This document shows, piece after piece, positions 1 to 7,544 of a stretch of 64,000 bases of DNA (the stretch's first letter is position 1; each line of letters starts with the position of its first letter). The notes under the pieces are model-generated. The model was given only the letters and a program-made list of their open reading frames with translations, was not told where the DNA came from and searched no databases. The stretch is from Endozoicomonas sp965208385 (GTDB lineage: Bacteria > Pseudomonadota > Gammaproteobacteria > Pseudomonadales > Endozoicomonadaceae), in NCBI GenBank assembly GCA_965208385.1, contig CBDBOO010000062.1, positions 1 to 64,000 on the forward strand. The letters run 5' to 3'. Position numbers and translations under genes: made by a program.

Positions 1-22
1 TAGAATACCGAATCCTGTAGCT

Positions 23-2041
23 TTAAATGGCTGAAGCCAGACGACAACCCTGATTGATGGCTCTTTTTGCATCCAGTTCAGCCGCTACGTCTGCACCACC
101 AATCAGATGAACAGGTTTGCTGTTGAGCTGGTCTGCCAGATCTCTCATAGGCTCCTGCCCGGCGCAGATCACAATCGTATCCACTTCAAGCAGTTGTGCT
201 TCTCCGTTAATAGACAGATGTAATCCCAGGTCATCGATTTTCTGGTATTCACAGGAAGCGAGCATCCGGACTCCCCGACTGGTCATTTCAGAACGGTGAA
301 TCCAACCTGTTGTTTTACCCAGCCCGGCTCCGGGTTTGGTTTTCTTGCGCTGGAGCAGATAAACTTCCCTGGATGCTTTCTCCTTGTGGGCTGATTCCAG
401 CAATCCACCACGGTTTTCCAGACTCATGTCCACTCCCCACTCTTTCATAAAGGTGGGAATGTCGAGACTTGCGGAAGGGCCTTCCTGGGTGATGAACTCA
501 CAAAGGTCAAAACCGATGCCGCCGGCACCAATTACGGCTACTTTCTGTCCCACTTCAGCACCTTTAAATACATCCAGATAGTTCAGTACCCTGGGATGAT
601 CTATACCCTCGATATCCAGCTTTCTCGGGGCGATACCAGTGGCAATGATCACTTCGTCAAAGTCGCTGTTTTCCAGATCTTCGGCGCGAACCCGACTATT
701 GAGCCTGAGCTCAACACCGGTCAGTTCAATCTGGCGCTGGAAGTAACGCAGTGTTTCTTCAAATTCTTCTTTACCCGGCACCGTTTTGGCAATATTAAAC
801 TGACCACCAATACGATCGGATGCATCAAAAAGAGTGACCTTATGTCCGCGATAGGCTGCTGTTGTCGCAAAAGCCATACCGGCAGGTCCGGCACCCACAA
901 CCGCCAGTTTCTTCGGTGTATCTGTGGGCAGGTAGTTCAGTTTGGTTTCCTGACAGGCTCGGGGATTCACCAGGCAACTGGTTTCACGCATAGAGAAAAC
1001 ATGGTCGAGGCAGGCCTGGTTGCAGGCAATGCAGGTATTAATTTCATCGGCTCTATCTTCGGCGGCTTTGTTCACCCATTCAGCATCTGCCAGAAAAGGG
1101 CGGGCCATGGATACCATGTCGGCATCGCCACGGGATAAAACTTCTTCAGCAACATCCGGCATATTAATCCGGTTAGAAGTGATGACCGGTATACTGACAC
1201 TCTTGCGTAATTTGGCGGTGACCCAGGTGAAAGCAGCCCTTGGCACCATGGTGGCGATGGTAGGAATTCTGGCTTCATGCCAGCCGATGCCAGTGTTGAG
1301 AATAGTGGCTCCGGCCTGTTCAATTTCCTGCCCCAGCTGAACAATTTCATCCCAGCTGCTGCCTCCCTCAACCAGGTCAAGCATGGAGAGCCTGTAGATA
1401 ATGATAAAATCATTGCCGACTTTTTCTCTGGTACGACGAACGACTTCTACCGCGAGGCGGATTCTGTTTTCATATTCTCCCCCCCAGGCGTCTTCACGAT
1501 GGTTGGTTCGTCTGGCGATGAACTGGTTAATGAAATAGCCCTCGGATCCCATGATTTCAACACCATCATAGCCCGCTTCTTTTGCCATGGCGGCACTGGT
1601 GATGAAATCCTGAATCTGGCTTTCTATCTCGTCTTCAGCCAGCTCCCTGGGCTTGAACGGGTTGATGGGAGCCTGAATCGCGCTGGGGGCAATATTTTTT
1701 GGATTATAGGCATAGCGTCCGGTATGCAGAATCTGCATGCATATCTTACCATCGGCGTCGTGCACTGCCTGAGTTACCGGCTGGTGTTTGGCTACATCGT
1801 CAGAGGTTTTCATAAGTGCGGAATGAGGGCCCGTGCCTCCTTCCAGATTGGGGCCTATTCCTCCAGTAACAATCAGACCAACACCGCCAGCGGCTCTCTC
1901 TGCGTAAAATGCCGCCAGTCGCTCAAAGCCACTGGGCATCTCTTCAAGATTGGTGTGCATTGATCCCATCAAAACCCGGTTTTTCAGTGTAGTGAATCCC
2001 AGATCCAGTGGCGACAGTAGGTGGGGATAGTTATTACTCAT
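23..2041 (-). CDS. fadH: NADPH-dependent 2,4-dienoyl-CoA reductase (FadH-like)
   Basis: Reduces 2,4-dienoyl-CoA esters formed during beta-oxidation of unsaturated fatty acids; cytoplasmic flavo-iron-sulfur enzyme. The 672 residues match the usual FadH length. The N-terminal half is an Old-Yellow-Enzyme TIM barrel (NH2-PHLLSPLDLGFTTLKNRV; active-site-like GWHEARIPT near residue 255). A Cys-rich 4Fe-4S segment follows at about 335-365 (CIACNQAC, later SCLVNPRAC). The C-terminal half has two dinucleotide-binding loops, GAGPAGMA (about 385) for FAD and GAGGIGFD (about 510) for NADPH. Related trimethylamine dehydrogenase-like enzymes share this layout, but the residue pattern favours dienoyl-CoA reductase. 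The neighbourhood of enoyl-CoA hydratase, MaoC proteins and acyl-CoA dehydrogenase supports a fatty-acid role. It stands alone, with its own upstream region holding a MITE. Confidence 0.9.
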   Translation of the reverse strand: MSNNYPHLLSPLDLGFTTLKNRVLMGSMHTNLEEMPSGFERLAAFYAERAAGGVGLIVTGGIGPNLEGGTGPHSALMKTSDDVAKHQPVTQAVHDADGKICMQILHTGRYAYNPKNIAPSAIQAPINPFKPRELAEDEIESQIQDFITSAAMAKEAGYDGVEIMGSEGYFINQFIARRTNHREDAWGGEYENRIRLAVEVVRRTREKVGNDFIIIYRLSMLDLVEGGSSWDEIVQLGQEIEQAGATILNTGIGWHEARIPTIATMVPRAAFTWVTAKLRKSVSIPVITSNRINMPDVAEEVLSRGDADMVSMARPFLADAEWVNKAAEDRADEINTCIACNQACLDHVFSMRETSCLVNPRACQETKLNYLPTDTPKKLAVVGAGPAGMAFATTAAYRGHKVTLFDASDRIGGQFNIAKTVPGKEEFEETLRYFQRQIELTGVELRLNSRVRAEDLENSDFDEVIIATGIAPRKLDIEGIDHPRVLNYLDVFKGAEVGQKVAVIGAGGIGFDLCEFITQEGPSASLDIPTFMKEWGVDMSLENRGGLLESAHKEKASREVYLLQRKKTKPGAGLGKTTGWIHRSEMTSRGVRMLASCEYQKIDDLGLHLSINGEAQLLEVDTIVICAGQEPMRDLADQLNSKPVHLIGGADVAAELDAKRAINQGCRLASAI

Positions 2042-2153
2042 GCTTCAGCGTCTCATCATTAATTTATAGTTGGTTGTTATTTATAGTTAGCTGTTAATTG
2101 TTGGCGGCTTGTCAGTCAATATGTCGTTTCAATCATTGGAATAGCGTCATGAT

Positions 2154-2317
2154 CAGGGCGATCTCATTTGGCACTAACTTTCTCTGTTTGGCTAATTATT
2201 CAGCACACAAAAGTACCAAAATAAGCCTAATTTCCTGTACTTCTCAAAAATTCAGTTTTTAAAGCTAGCTTTTTGAATATGCAACAGGATTGGTGTTTGT
2301 CAAATGAGATCGCCCTG
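2154..2317. mobile_element. 164-bp MITE with 17-bp terminal inverted repeats
   Basis: The segment begins with CAGGGCGATCTCATTTG (2154-2170) and ends with its exact reverse complement (2301-2317). It is flanked by a perfect 10-bp direct repeat, GCGTCATGAT, at 2144-2153 and 2318-2327, as expected for a target-site duplication. No ORF is present inside. It lies between fadH and the crotonase gene, and the right-hand duplication contains the crotonase stop codon. The mobilising transposase is not in the window. Confidence 0.85.
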
Positions 2318-2320
2318 GCG

Positions 2321-3160
2321 TCATGATAAAGGGGGCTTGACGGGCCAGAGTTCTTCATAGTCCGGTGCGATTTTCTGGGCTGATGCCTGAAAAGCTTTGG
2401 CCATTTCATTGGGCTGAAACATGCCGCTCTGCCAGGTTGCCATATATTTAAGACTGTCTGCCACCGAATGATCCCGACCGAAATTAATCATTTCTTTGGT
2501 TCCGGCAATGGCCAGCGGAGAATTGGCGGCTATCTGCCGGGCAATGTCCATAACAGCATTCAACATACTGTCTTTATCAGAGAACAGTGCGTTTACAAGA
2601 CCGAAGTTCAGCGCTTCCTGTGCCGACATTTTACGGCCGGTGAAGGCCAGTTCCCGTGCCATGCCTTCAGGAATCAGCTTTGGTAGTCTTTGCAGAACGC
2701 CCACATCAGCGGTCATACCCAGCTGTGTTTCCTTCACGGAAAAATAGGCGTCTTCCGTAGCGTAACGGCAATCTGCAGCAGTAACCAGGTTCAGTCCGGC
2801 ACCAATACAGCCGCTGTGAACGGCTGTCAAAACAGGAATTCGAATTTCTTCCAATGCGGTGAAAGTGTCCTGCAGCTGCATCACAAGCCTGCGGAAATTT
2901 TCTTTTCTTCGTCCTTCTTCTCCAGACATCGTCTGCATGGAAGGTTTCATAAAAACACTAAGATCCATACCTGAGCAGAACATGCGACCACTGCCGGAAA
3001 TAACAATAACCCTGGCGCTGGCTTCATGGTCTATTGCACGAACTGCTGCTGGCAATTCCTTCCAGCTATCGGCGTTCATGGCATTCAGTTTATCTGGACG
3101 ATGCAGTTCCAGGTGGGCGATACCCTTATCAATGGAGAGCTTGAGTGTTTTGAAATCCAT
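2321..3160 (-). CDS. Enoyl-CoA hydratase/isomerase (crotonase family)
   Basis: Crotonase-fold enzyme that probably hydrates or isomerises enoyl-CoA in beta-oxidation. Diagnostic segments are HRPDKLNAMNADSW near the N-terminus, the oxyanion-hole region SGSGRMFCSGMDLSVF, and the second block HSGCIGAGLNLVTAADCRYA followed by FSVKETQLGMTADVG with an acidic catalytic-type residue, which resembles delta(3,5)-delta(2,4)-dienoyl-CoA isomerases (ECH1). The reading frame opens at 3184, but the methionine at 3160 (MDFKTLKLS) fits the family N-terminus better. Neither start has a strong ribosome site. The C-terminal stop codon lies inside the right target-site duplication of the adjacent MITE, so the last residues may have been altered by that insertion. 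It is divergent from the TetR gene, with a palindrome between them. Confidence 0.88.
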   Translation of the reverse strand: MDFKTLKLSIDKGIAHLELHRPDKLNAMNADSWKELPAAVRAIDHEASARVIVISGSGRMFCSGMDLSVFMKPSMQTMSGEEGRRKENFRRLVMQLQDTFTALEEIRIPVLTAVHSGCIGAGLNLVTAADCRYATEDAYFSVKETQLGMTADVGVLQRLPKLIPEGMARELAFTGRKMSAQEALNFGLVNALFSDKDSMLNAVMDIARQIAANSPLAIAGTKEMINFGRDHSVADSLKYMATWQSGMFQPNEMAKAFQASAQKIAPDYEELWPVKPPLS

Positions 3161-3223
3161 TCTGAACGACCGTATTATTAGCATTATTTATCTATCTGGA
3201 CGTTGTCAAGATAAGGGTGTATT

Positions 3224-3236
3224 TTGACACTGTCAA
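3224..3236. promoter_or_regulatory. Candidate TetR operator palindrome
   Basis: TTGACA-C-TGTCAA is a perfect 13-bp palindrome in the 100-bp divergent region between the crotonase and tetR starts. The half-site TGTCAAGAT recurs at 3205-3213. Position and symmetry suggest autoregulation and control of the crotonase by the TetR protein; this is inferred. Confidence 0.5.
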
Positions 3237-3260
3237 GATTAAATGTAAGCAGGGCACTTA

Positions 3261-3863
3261 GTGACAGAAAAGAAAAACTATCACCATGGCAATCTTCATC
3301 AGAGCCTGATTAATGAAGCCACTGCTATGATTGGTGAGTCGGGTGTTGAACGTCTGTCAATGAGAAACCTGGCTCTAAGGGTGGGCGTTTCCAGAACCGC
3401 TGCTTACCATCATTTCAGAAATAAAAATGAATTACTCTGCGCTATAGCAGAAGAAGGTTTCAAAAACTGGGAGATTCATTTTAAAGATCTTCTGGAGCAT
3501 GAACCCGCATCAGTCAGAGTCTGGTTGAATGATTTTGTCCGGGCCTATATCGATTTTGCCCAGGAGCATATGGAGCAGTACGACCTCATGTTCGGTCGCC
3601 CTATATGGAAAAATGGTCAGCCCACGGATTCATTGAAGAAAGAGTCCTCGGCTTCTTTTCATCGTTACGTGAATTTCATCCGTCACTGGCAGGAACAGAG
3701 CGTATTCTCAGATACCGTGGATGGTTTGCGGGTGGCTCAGGTGACCATGGGAACCATGCACGGAATCAGTCGTTTATTAAATGATGGTGTCTATATTGAG
3801 CGTCAGTCTGTGGATGCAATGTGTCAGGCGTCAGTGGAGATGATGGTGAATTCCGTCAGTTAA
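3261..3863 (+). CDS. TetR/AcrR-family transcriptional regulator
   Basis: 200-residue one-domain regulator. The N-terminal helix-turn-helix is clear (ATAMIGESGVERLSMRNLAL, then VSRTAAYHHFRNKNELL at about 43-60). The C-terminal ligand domain resembles the TetR_C families with WHG-type domains (AQVTMGTMHGISRLLNDG). It starts with GTG at 3261. It is divergent from the crotonase and upstream of an acyl-CoA oxidation operon, so an acyl-CoA or fatty-acid ligand is plausible but not shown. Confidence 0.9.
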   Translation: MTEKKNYHHGNLHQSLINEATAMIGESGVERLSMRNLALRVGVSRTAAYHHFRNKNELLCAIAEEGFKNWEIHFKDLLEHEPASVRVWLNDFVRAYIDFAQEHMEQYDLMFGRPIWKNGQPTDSLKKESSASFHRYVNFIRHWQEQSVFSDTVDGLRVAQVTMGTMHGISRLLNDGVYIERQSVDAMCQASVEMMVNSVS

Positions 3864-4247
3864 TTTTTGTTATTAACCTGTGTTTGGTGTGTCAAACGAC
3901 TATTGGCATCCCCTGTATCGGGACAAGAAAGACCTTCTGTCTATTTCCAGTCCTTTTTTAGTTCATCTCCTGAGTTCGTTGTCATCCCGGACCCAGTCGT
4001 CATCCCGGACCTGATCCGGGAACCATAACGCTTTTCAATATCACCCTGCCAGGTTTACCCGGCACGAAGTAAGCTGTCCTGCGTTATGGATTTCGTAATA
4101 CTCACGAAATGACGGCGAAAAACTGAATAGACAGTTATTGGTTGATATGACTGATATTGTCAATCTTTTTGATTTTTTCGATCATTGGCTTGTTCCCGCT
4201 CTTTCTGGACACTGGAGTTATACAGAATGTAGTAAAGGATAATAATA
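3864..4247. repeat. Intergenic palindromic repeat unit (REP-like), about 3981-4114
   Basis: The 384-bp gap between tetR and the SDR gene holds a compact repeat. It contains GTCATCCCGGAC twice (3981 and about 3999), a CCCGGA/TCCGGG hairpin, CCATAACGC (4023-4031) paired with GCGTTATGG (4081-4089), and TTTCGT/ACGAAA. CGTCAT near the left end is mirrored by ATGACG at 4109-4114. The arrangement is that of a dispersed palindromic intergenic element. The remainder (4115-4247) presumably holds the promoter of the operon at 4248. Confidence 0.55.
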
Positions 4248-5180
4248 ATGAGCGAACTGCATTTTGATGATCAGGTAGTTATTGTGACAGGGGCGGGTAA
4301 TGGTCTGGGCCGTTCCCATGCACTGGAATTTGCCCGTCGGGGTGCCCGGGTTGTGGTGAATGACCTGGGAGGCAGTCGAACCGGCGAAGGAAAAAGCTCC
4401 GAAGCCGCAGATCAGGTTGTTGAGACGATTCGTTCAGCCGGTGGAATAGCCGTTGCCAATTATGATTCAGTTGAACATGGCGAGGCGATTGTGGCCACGG
4501 CTATGGATCACTTTGGTTGTGTTGATATTGTGATCAATAATGCCGGCATTCTCCGGGATATCACCTTCGCAAAAATGACAGAAGCAGACTGGGATCTGGT
4601 ACAGCGCGTTCATCTGAAAGGCGCATACAGTGTCACCAAAGCTGCCTGGCCGGTGATGCAGGCGCAGAATTCCGGAAACATCATCTTTACCAGTTCTGCA
4701 GCGGGCATTTACGGGAATTTTGGCCAGGCTAATTACAGTGCCTGCAAACTGGCTGTACATGGCATGTCCCAGACACTGGCGCTTGAAGGCGCGAAACATA
4801 ATATCCGGGTCAACAGCATTGCTCCTGTGGCGGGTTCCCGTATGACAGAAACCATTCTGCCACCACAGTTGCTTGAAGCCCTGAAACCGGAAGCCATTAC
4901 TGCCCTGGTCGTTTACCTGTGCTCTGGCGAATGTCAGGAAACCGGTTCTCTGTTTGAAACCGGTGCCGGATGGACGGCTAAGCTTCGCTGGGAACGGAGT
5001 GAAGGCATTGCCCTGGGAGAACAGGAGATGACCCGTGCAGAATCTATTGCAGAGCAGTGGAGTACAATCTGTGATTTTGAGCAATCCAGCCATCCAACCC
5101 GGGCTGAAGATACATTTGCCGTGATCATGAATCTGATCAACAAAGTTAATAGTGGAGGTGTTAATGCTGGATCAAAGTAA
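4248..5180 (+). CDS. SDR-family 3-hydroxyacyl-CoA dehydrogenase (MFE-2-like)
   Basis: NAD-dependent short-chain dehydrogenase. The cofactor loop TGAGNGLG is at 15-22, NNAG at 97-100, the catalytic serine in FTSSAAG near 150, and YSACK at 163-167. The sequence VVNDLGGSRTGEGKSSEAADQVVETI is the signature of the dehydrogenase domain of peroxisomal multifunctional enzyme type 2 (17-beta-HSD4), which oxidises (3R)-hydroxyacyl-CoA. At 310 residues it is about the size of that isolated domain plus a helical tail. The following MaoC genes would supply the matching hydratase, reproducing the MFE-2 order as separate proteins. It is the first gene of a tight four-gene operon; its 3' end overlaps the next start. 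Confidence 0.88.
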   Translation: MSELHFDDQVVIVTGAGNGLGRSHALEFARRGARVVVNDLGGSRTGEGKSSEAADQVVETIRSAGGIAVANYDSVEHGEAIVATAMDHFGCVDIVINNAGILRDITFAKMTEADWDLVQRVHLKGAYSVTKAAWPVMQAQNSGNIIFTSSAAGIYGNFGQANYSACKLAVHGMSQTLALEGAKHNIRVNSIAPVAGSRMTETILPPQLLEALKPEAITALVVYLCSGECQETGSLFETGAGWTAKLRWERSEGIALGEQEMTRAESIAEQWSTICDFEQSSHPTRAEDTFAVIMNLINKVNSGGVNAGSK

Positions 5181-5622
5181 AATCGGTACAGAATTTCCTT
5201 CGCAGACAGTGCGGGTTGAAACCGGGCGTTTGAAGTTTTTTGCCAAGGCTATTGGTGAAACCAATCCGGTTTATCTCGATGAACTGGCTGCTCTGAACGC
5301 AGGTTATCGTGCTCTTCCGGCACCACCCACATTTCCGTTTTCCCTGGATCTGGAATCGGATTCCGATTTGCCTCCGGAAGTTGAGCTATTGGCAATGGAC
5401 ATAGGTCGTATTCTTCATGGAGGTCAGGATTTTGAGTATTTCGGACAGATATACGCCGGTGACGAGATTACCGTTAACCGTGAGCTGGTGGATATTTATC
5501 AGAAAAAAAACGGTGCATTGGAATTTGTAGTAGTTGAAAGCCGTTATCACAATCAGGAAGGCAGGCTGATGGCCCTTGCCAGGGCAACGATGATCTACCG
5601 AAATGATGATCTACCGAAATGA
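5164..5622 (+). CDS. MaoC-like hotdog protein (N-terminal, non-catalytic half type)
   Basis: Hotdog-fold protein of the FAS1_DH_region/MaoC N-terminal type (FFAKAIGETNPVYLD, PAPPTFPFSLDL). It lacks the catalytic D-x-N-P-x-H hydratase motif and probably pairs with the next protein to form a heteromeric (R)-enoyl-CoA hydratase, as in bacterial split MaoC systems. The ATG at 5164 is preferred because GGAGG lies five bases upstream; the frame is open from a GTG at 5152. The start overlaps the SDR gene end, showing translational coupling. The 3' end carries a 16-bp tandem duplication (about 5587-5620) around the stop. Confidence 0.8.
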   Translation: MLDQSKIGTEFPSQTVRVETGRLKFFAKAIGETNPVYLDELAALNAGYRALPAPPTFPFSLDLESDSDLPPEVELLAMDIGRILHGGQDFEYFGQIYAGDEITVNRELVDIYQKKNGALEFVVVESRYHNQEGRLMALARATMIYRNDDLPK

Positions 5623-5647
5623 CAGCAGGTATGAAGGAGCTGAATGT

Positions 5648-6082
5648 ATGTTGACCGTGAAGGTGGGAGACCGGATACCTGAACTTACTTTGCCACCCGT
5701 GACACGTCATACACTGGCGCTCTATTGTGGTGCCTCCGGTGATCATAATCCTATTCATGTGGATCAGGATTTTGCCAGAAGTGCAGGAATGCCCGATGTT
5801 TTTGCCCATGGAATGCTGTCCATGGCTTACCTTGGACGTATGTTAACCCGCTGGCAACCCCAGAGCCAATTGCGAAAATTCACCAGTCGTTTTGTGGCGA
5901 TGACCCAGGTTGGGGATGTTGTGAGCTGTCATGGTCAGGTAGTGGAATTGTTTACAGAAAACAATGAACAAAGGGTGCGCCTTGAGATAAGTGTCACCAA
6001 ACAAAATGGTGAAGTAACACTAACGGGAGAAGCCATTGTAATGGTTCATTCCGGCGATGCCCCATTTACATCTGTGAGTTAA
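5648..6082 (+). CDS. MaoC-family (R)-enoyl-CoA hydratase
   Basis: Hotdog hydratase with the canonical hydratase-2 motif YCGASGDHNPIHVD and the following AHGMLSMAYLGR block, so the catalytic Asp and His are present. It likely hydrates trans-2-enoyl-CoA to the (3R)-hydroxy form used by the MFE-2-like SDR upstream. The start at 5648 (MLTVKVGDRIPEL) is chosen because AAGGAGC precedes it; the frame is open further upstream. The gene sits 25 bp after the preceding MaoC gene and 13 bp before the acyl-CoA dehydrogenase. Confidence 0.88.
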   Translation: MLTVKVGDRIPELTLPPVTRHTLALYCGASGDHNPIHVDQDFARSAGMPDVFAHGMLSMAYLGRMLTRWQPQSQLRKFTSRFVAMTQVGDVVSCHGQVVELFTENNEQRVRLEISVTKQNGEVTLTGEAIVMVHSGDAPFTSVS

Positions 6083-6095
6083 TGAGAACAATAAG

Positions 6096-7247
6096 ATGAC
6101 TGACAAGATTGATCAGGAAGAAATAAACCTGTTTCGCGATAATGTGAGACGTTTTGTTGATAATGAGCTGGTTCCTCATCAGGAACAGTGGGACAGAGAT
6201 GGTATTGTCCCCAGAGAACTCTGGAATAAAGTTGGAGAAAACTGTCTTCTCTGTGTTGATATTCCTGAGCAATACGGTGGTGTTGGAGCCAGCTTTGCTC
6301 ATTCAATGGTGATTGTGGAAGAGTTTTCCCGAAAAGGTATATCAGGTTTGGGTGGCGGTATGGCGGTTCATTCGGACATTGTCGCGCACTATATTCTGAA
6401 CTCAGGCAGTGAAGCGCAGAAACAGCAGTTCCTTCCGGGTATGGTCTCAGGCGAACTGATTGGCGCCATCGCCATGACTGAACCGGGTACCGGCTCAGAC
6501 CTTCAGGGGATTCGAACGACCGCGGTAAAAGAGGGTGACGATTGGGTGATCAATGGTTCAAAAACCTTTATAACCAATGGTCAGCACTGTGATTTTGTAG
6601 TGGTCGTGGCTCGCACTAATACCGATGTATCCGGCTCCAGGGGAACCTCACTGGTGATTGTTGAGAGTCATCGAGAAGGGTTCCAGAAAGGAAGCAAACT
6701 CGAAAAAATTGGCCTTCATTCTGCGGATACCTCGGAACTGTTTTTTGATAATGTCCGGGTTCCGGCAGGTAATGTTCTGGGCCCTGTTGATAGTGGTTTC
6801 CTGGTATTGATGAATGAGCTTCAGCGTGAACGATTGAGCCTTTCCGTCGGCGCAGTGGCAGCAGCTGAGGGAGCCCTGGAACAGACGGTTAACTATGTGA
6901 AGGAGCGAACGGCCTTTGGCAAGCGCATTGCCGATTTCCAGAATACCCGCTTTAAACTGGCAGAGCTTCAAACCAGTATCCGGGTCAATAAAGCCTTTGT
7001 GAATGAATGCATGAGTCAATTTATGGAAGGCAAGCTTGATGTGGCTTCGGTGAGTATGGCCAAGCTCAGTTCCACAGAGATGCAGGGCAGGGTGGTGGAT
7101 GAATGTCTGCAGCTGTTTGGTGGTTATGGCTATATGACAGAATACCCCATAGCCCGTGCTTTTGTGGATGCCAGGGTTCAGAGAATATACGGAGGGACGT
7201 CTGAAATTATGAAAGAACTGATATCACGTTCACTTCTGGGGAAATAG
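6096..7247 (+). CDS. Acyl-CoA dehydrogenase
   Basis: FAD enzyme introducing the trans-2 double bond in acyl-CoA; last gene of the operon. Family marks are AMTEPGTGSDLQGIRTTA (FAD/substrate loop), GSKTFITNGQHCDF, ERTAFGKRIADFQNTRF and FGGYGYMTEYPIARAFVDAR. At the position where MCAD-type enzymes have the catalytic Glu in Y-E-G-T there is glycine (IYGGTSEI). The base is therefore more likely the glutamate in the NELQRERL segment, as in long-chain and isovaleryl-type members. Length 383 is typical. The substrate is not determined by sequence alone. Confidence 0.93.
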   Translation: MTDKIDQEEINLFRDNVRRFVDNELVPHQEQWDRDGIVPRELWNKVGENCLLCVDIPEQYGGVGASFAHSMVIVEEFSRKGISGLGGGMAVHSDIVAHYILNSGSEAQKQQFLPGMVSGELIGAIAMTEPGTGSDLQGIRTTAVKEGDDWVINGSKTFITNGQHCDFVVVVARTNTDVSGSRGTSLVIVESHREGFQKGSKLEKIGLHSADTSELFFDNVRVPAGNVLGPVDSGFLVLMNELQRERLSLSVGAVAAAEGALEQTVNYVKERTAFGKRIADFQNTRFKLAELQTSIRVNKAFVNECMSQFMEGKLDVASVSMAKLSSTEMQGRVVDECLQLFGGYGYMTEYPIARAFVDARVQRIYGGTSEIMKELISRSLLGK

Positions 7248-7257
7248 ATACGGTTAT

Positions 7258-7294
7258 TGCTCAACATCAGAACGGGATATTTTGATGTTGAGCA
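7258..7294 (+). terminator. Hairpin after the acyl-CoA dehydrogenase operon
   Basis: A perfect 12-bp stem (TGCTCAACATCA / TGATGTTGAGCA) follows the operon by about ten bases. There is no clear T-run, so it may terminate weakly or protect the 3' end. The rest of 7295-7544 shows nothing but the leader of the next gene. Confidence 0.5.
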
Positions 7295-7544
7295 GTGATT
7301 AGAATCGAAGTACACACCAGCTGTCGTCCTGATTTTTTTGCAGTTTTATATGTAGCTATTGTTGCTGTATTGCTGGCATTTATAAGTAAGCATTCCTTCC
7401 CTCTTCCGCAATCTTATCTATTGTTACCTGTTAGCAAGGAAACAGAATCATTCGGTTTGCCGAATATTCTGTCTCAATAGTTGCTGCCATGCTGATAATA
7501 ATTGTTAAGCATTATTGACAAGGGTTATTGTCAGGAGTGCTGTT

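Noticed and set aside
596..1138. Plus-strand ORF of 180 codons inside fadH
   Set aside because: Shadow frame; the minus strand has clear FadH cofactor motifs over the same bases.
7295..7480. 61-codon ORF after the acyl-CoA dehydrogenase
   Set aside because: One hydrophobic stretch but no ribosome site and no recognisable similarity; it follows the operon hairpin and is probably chance.
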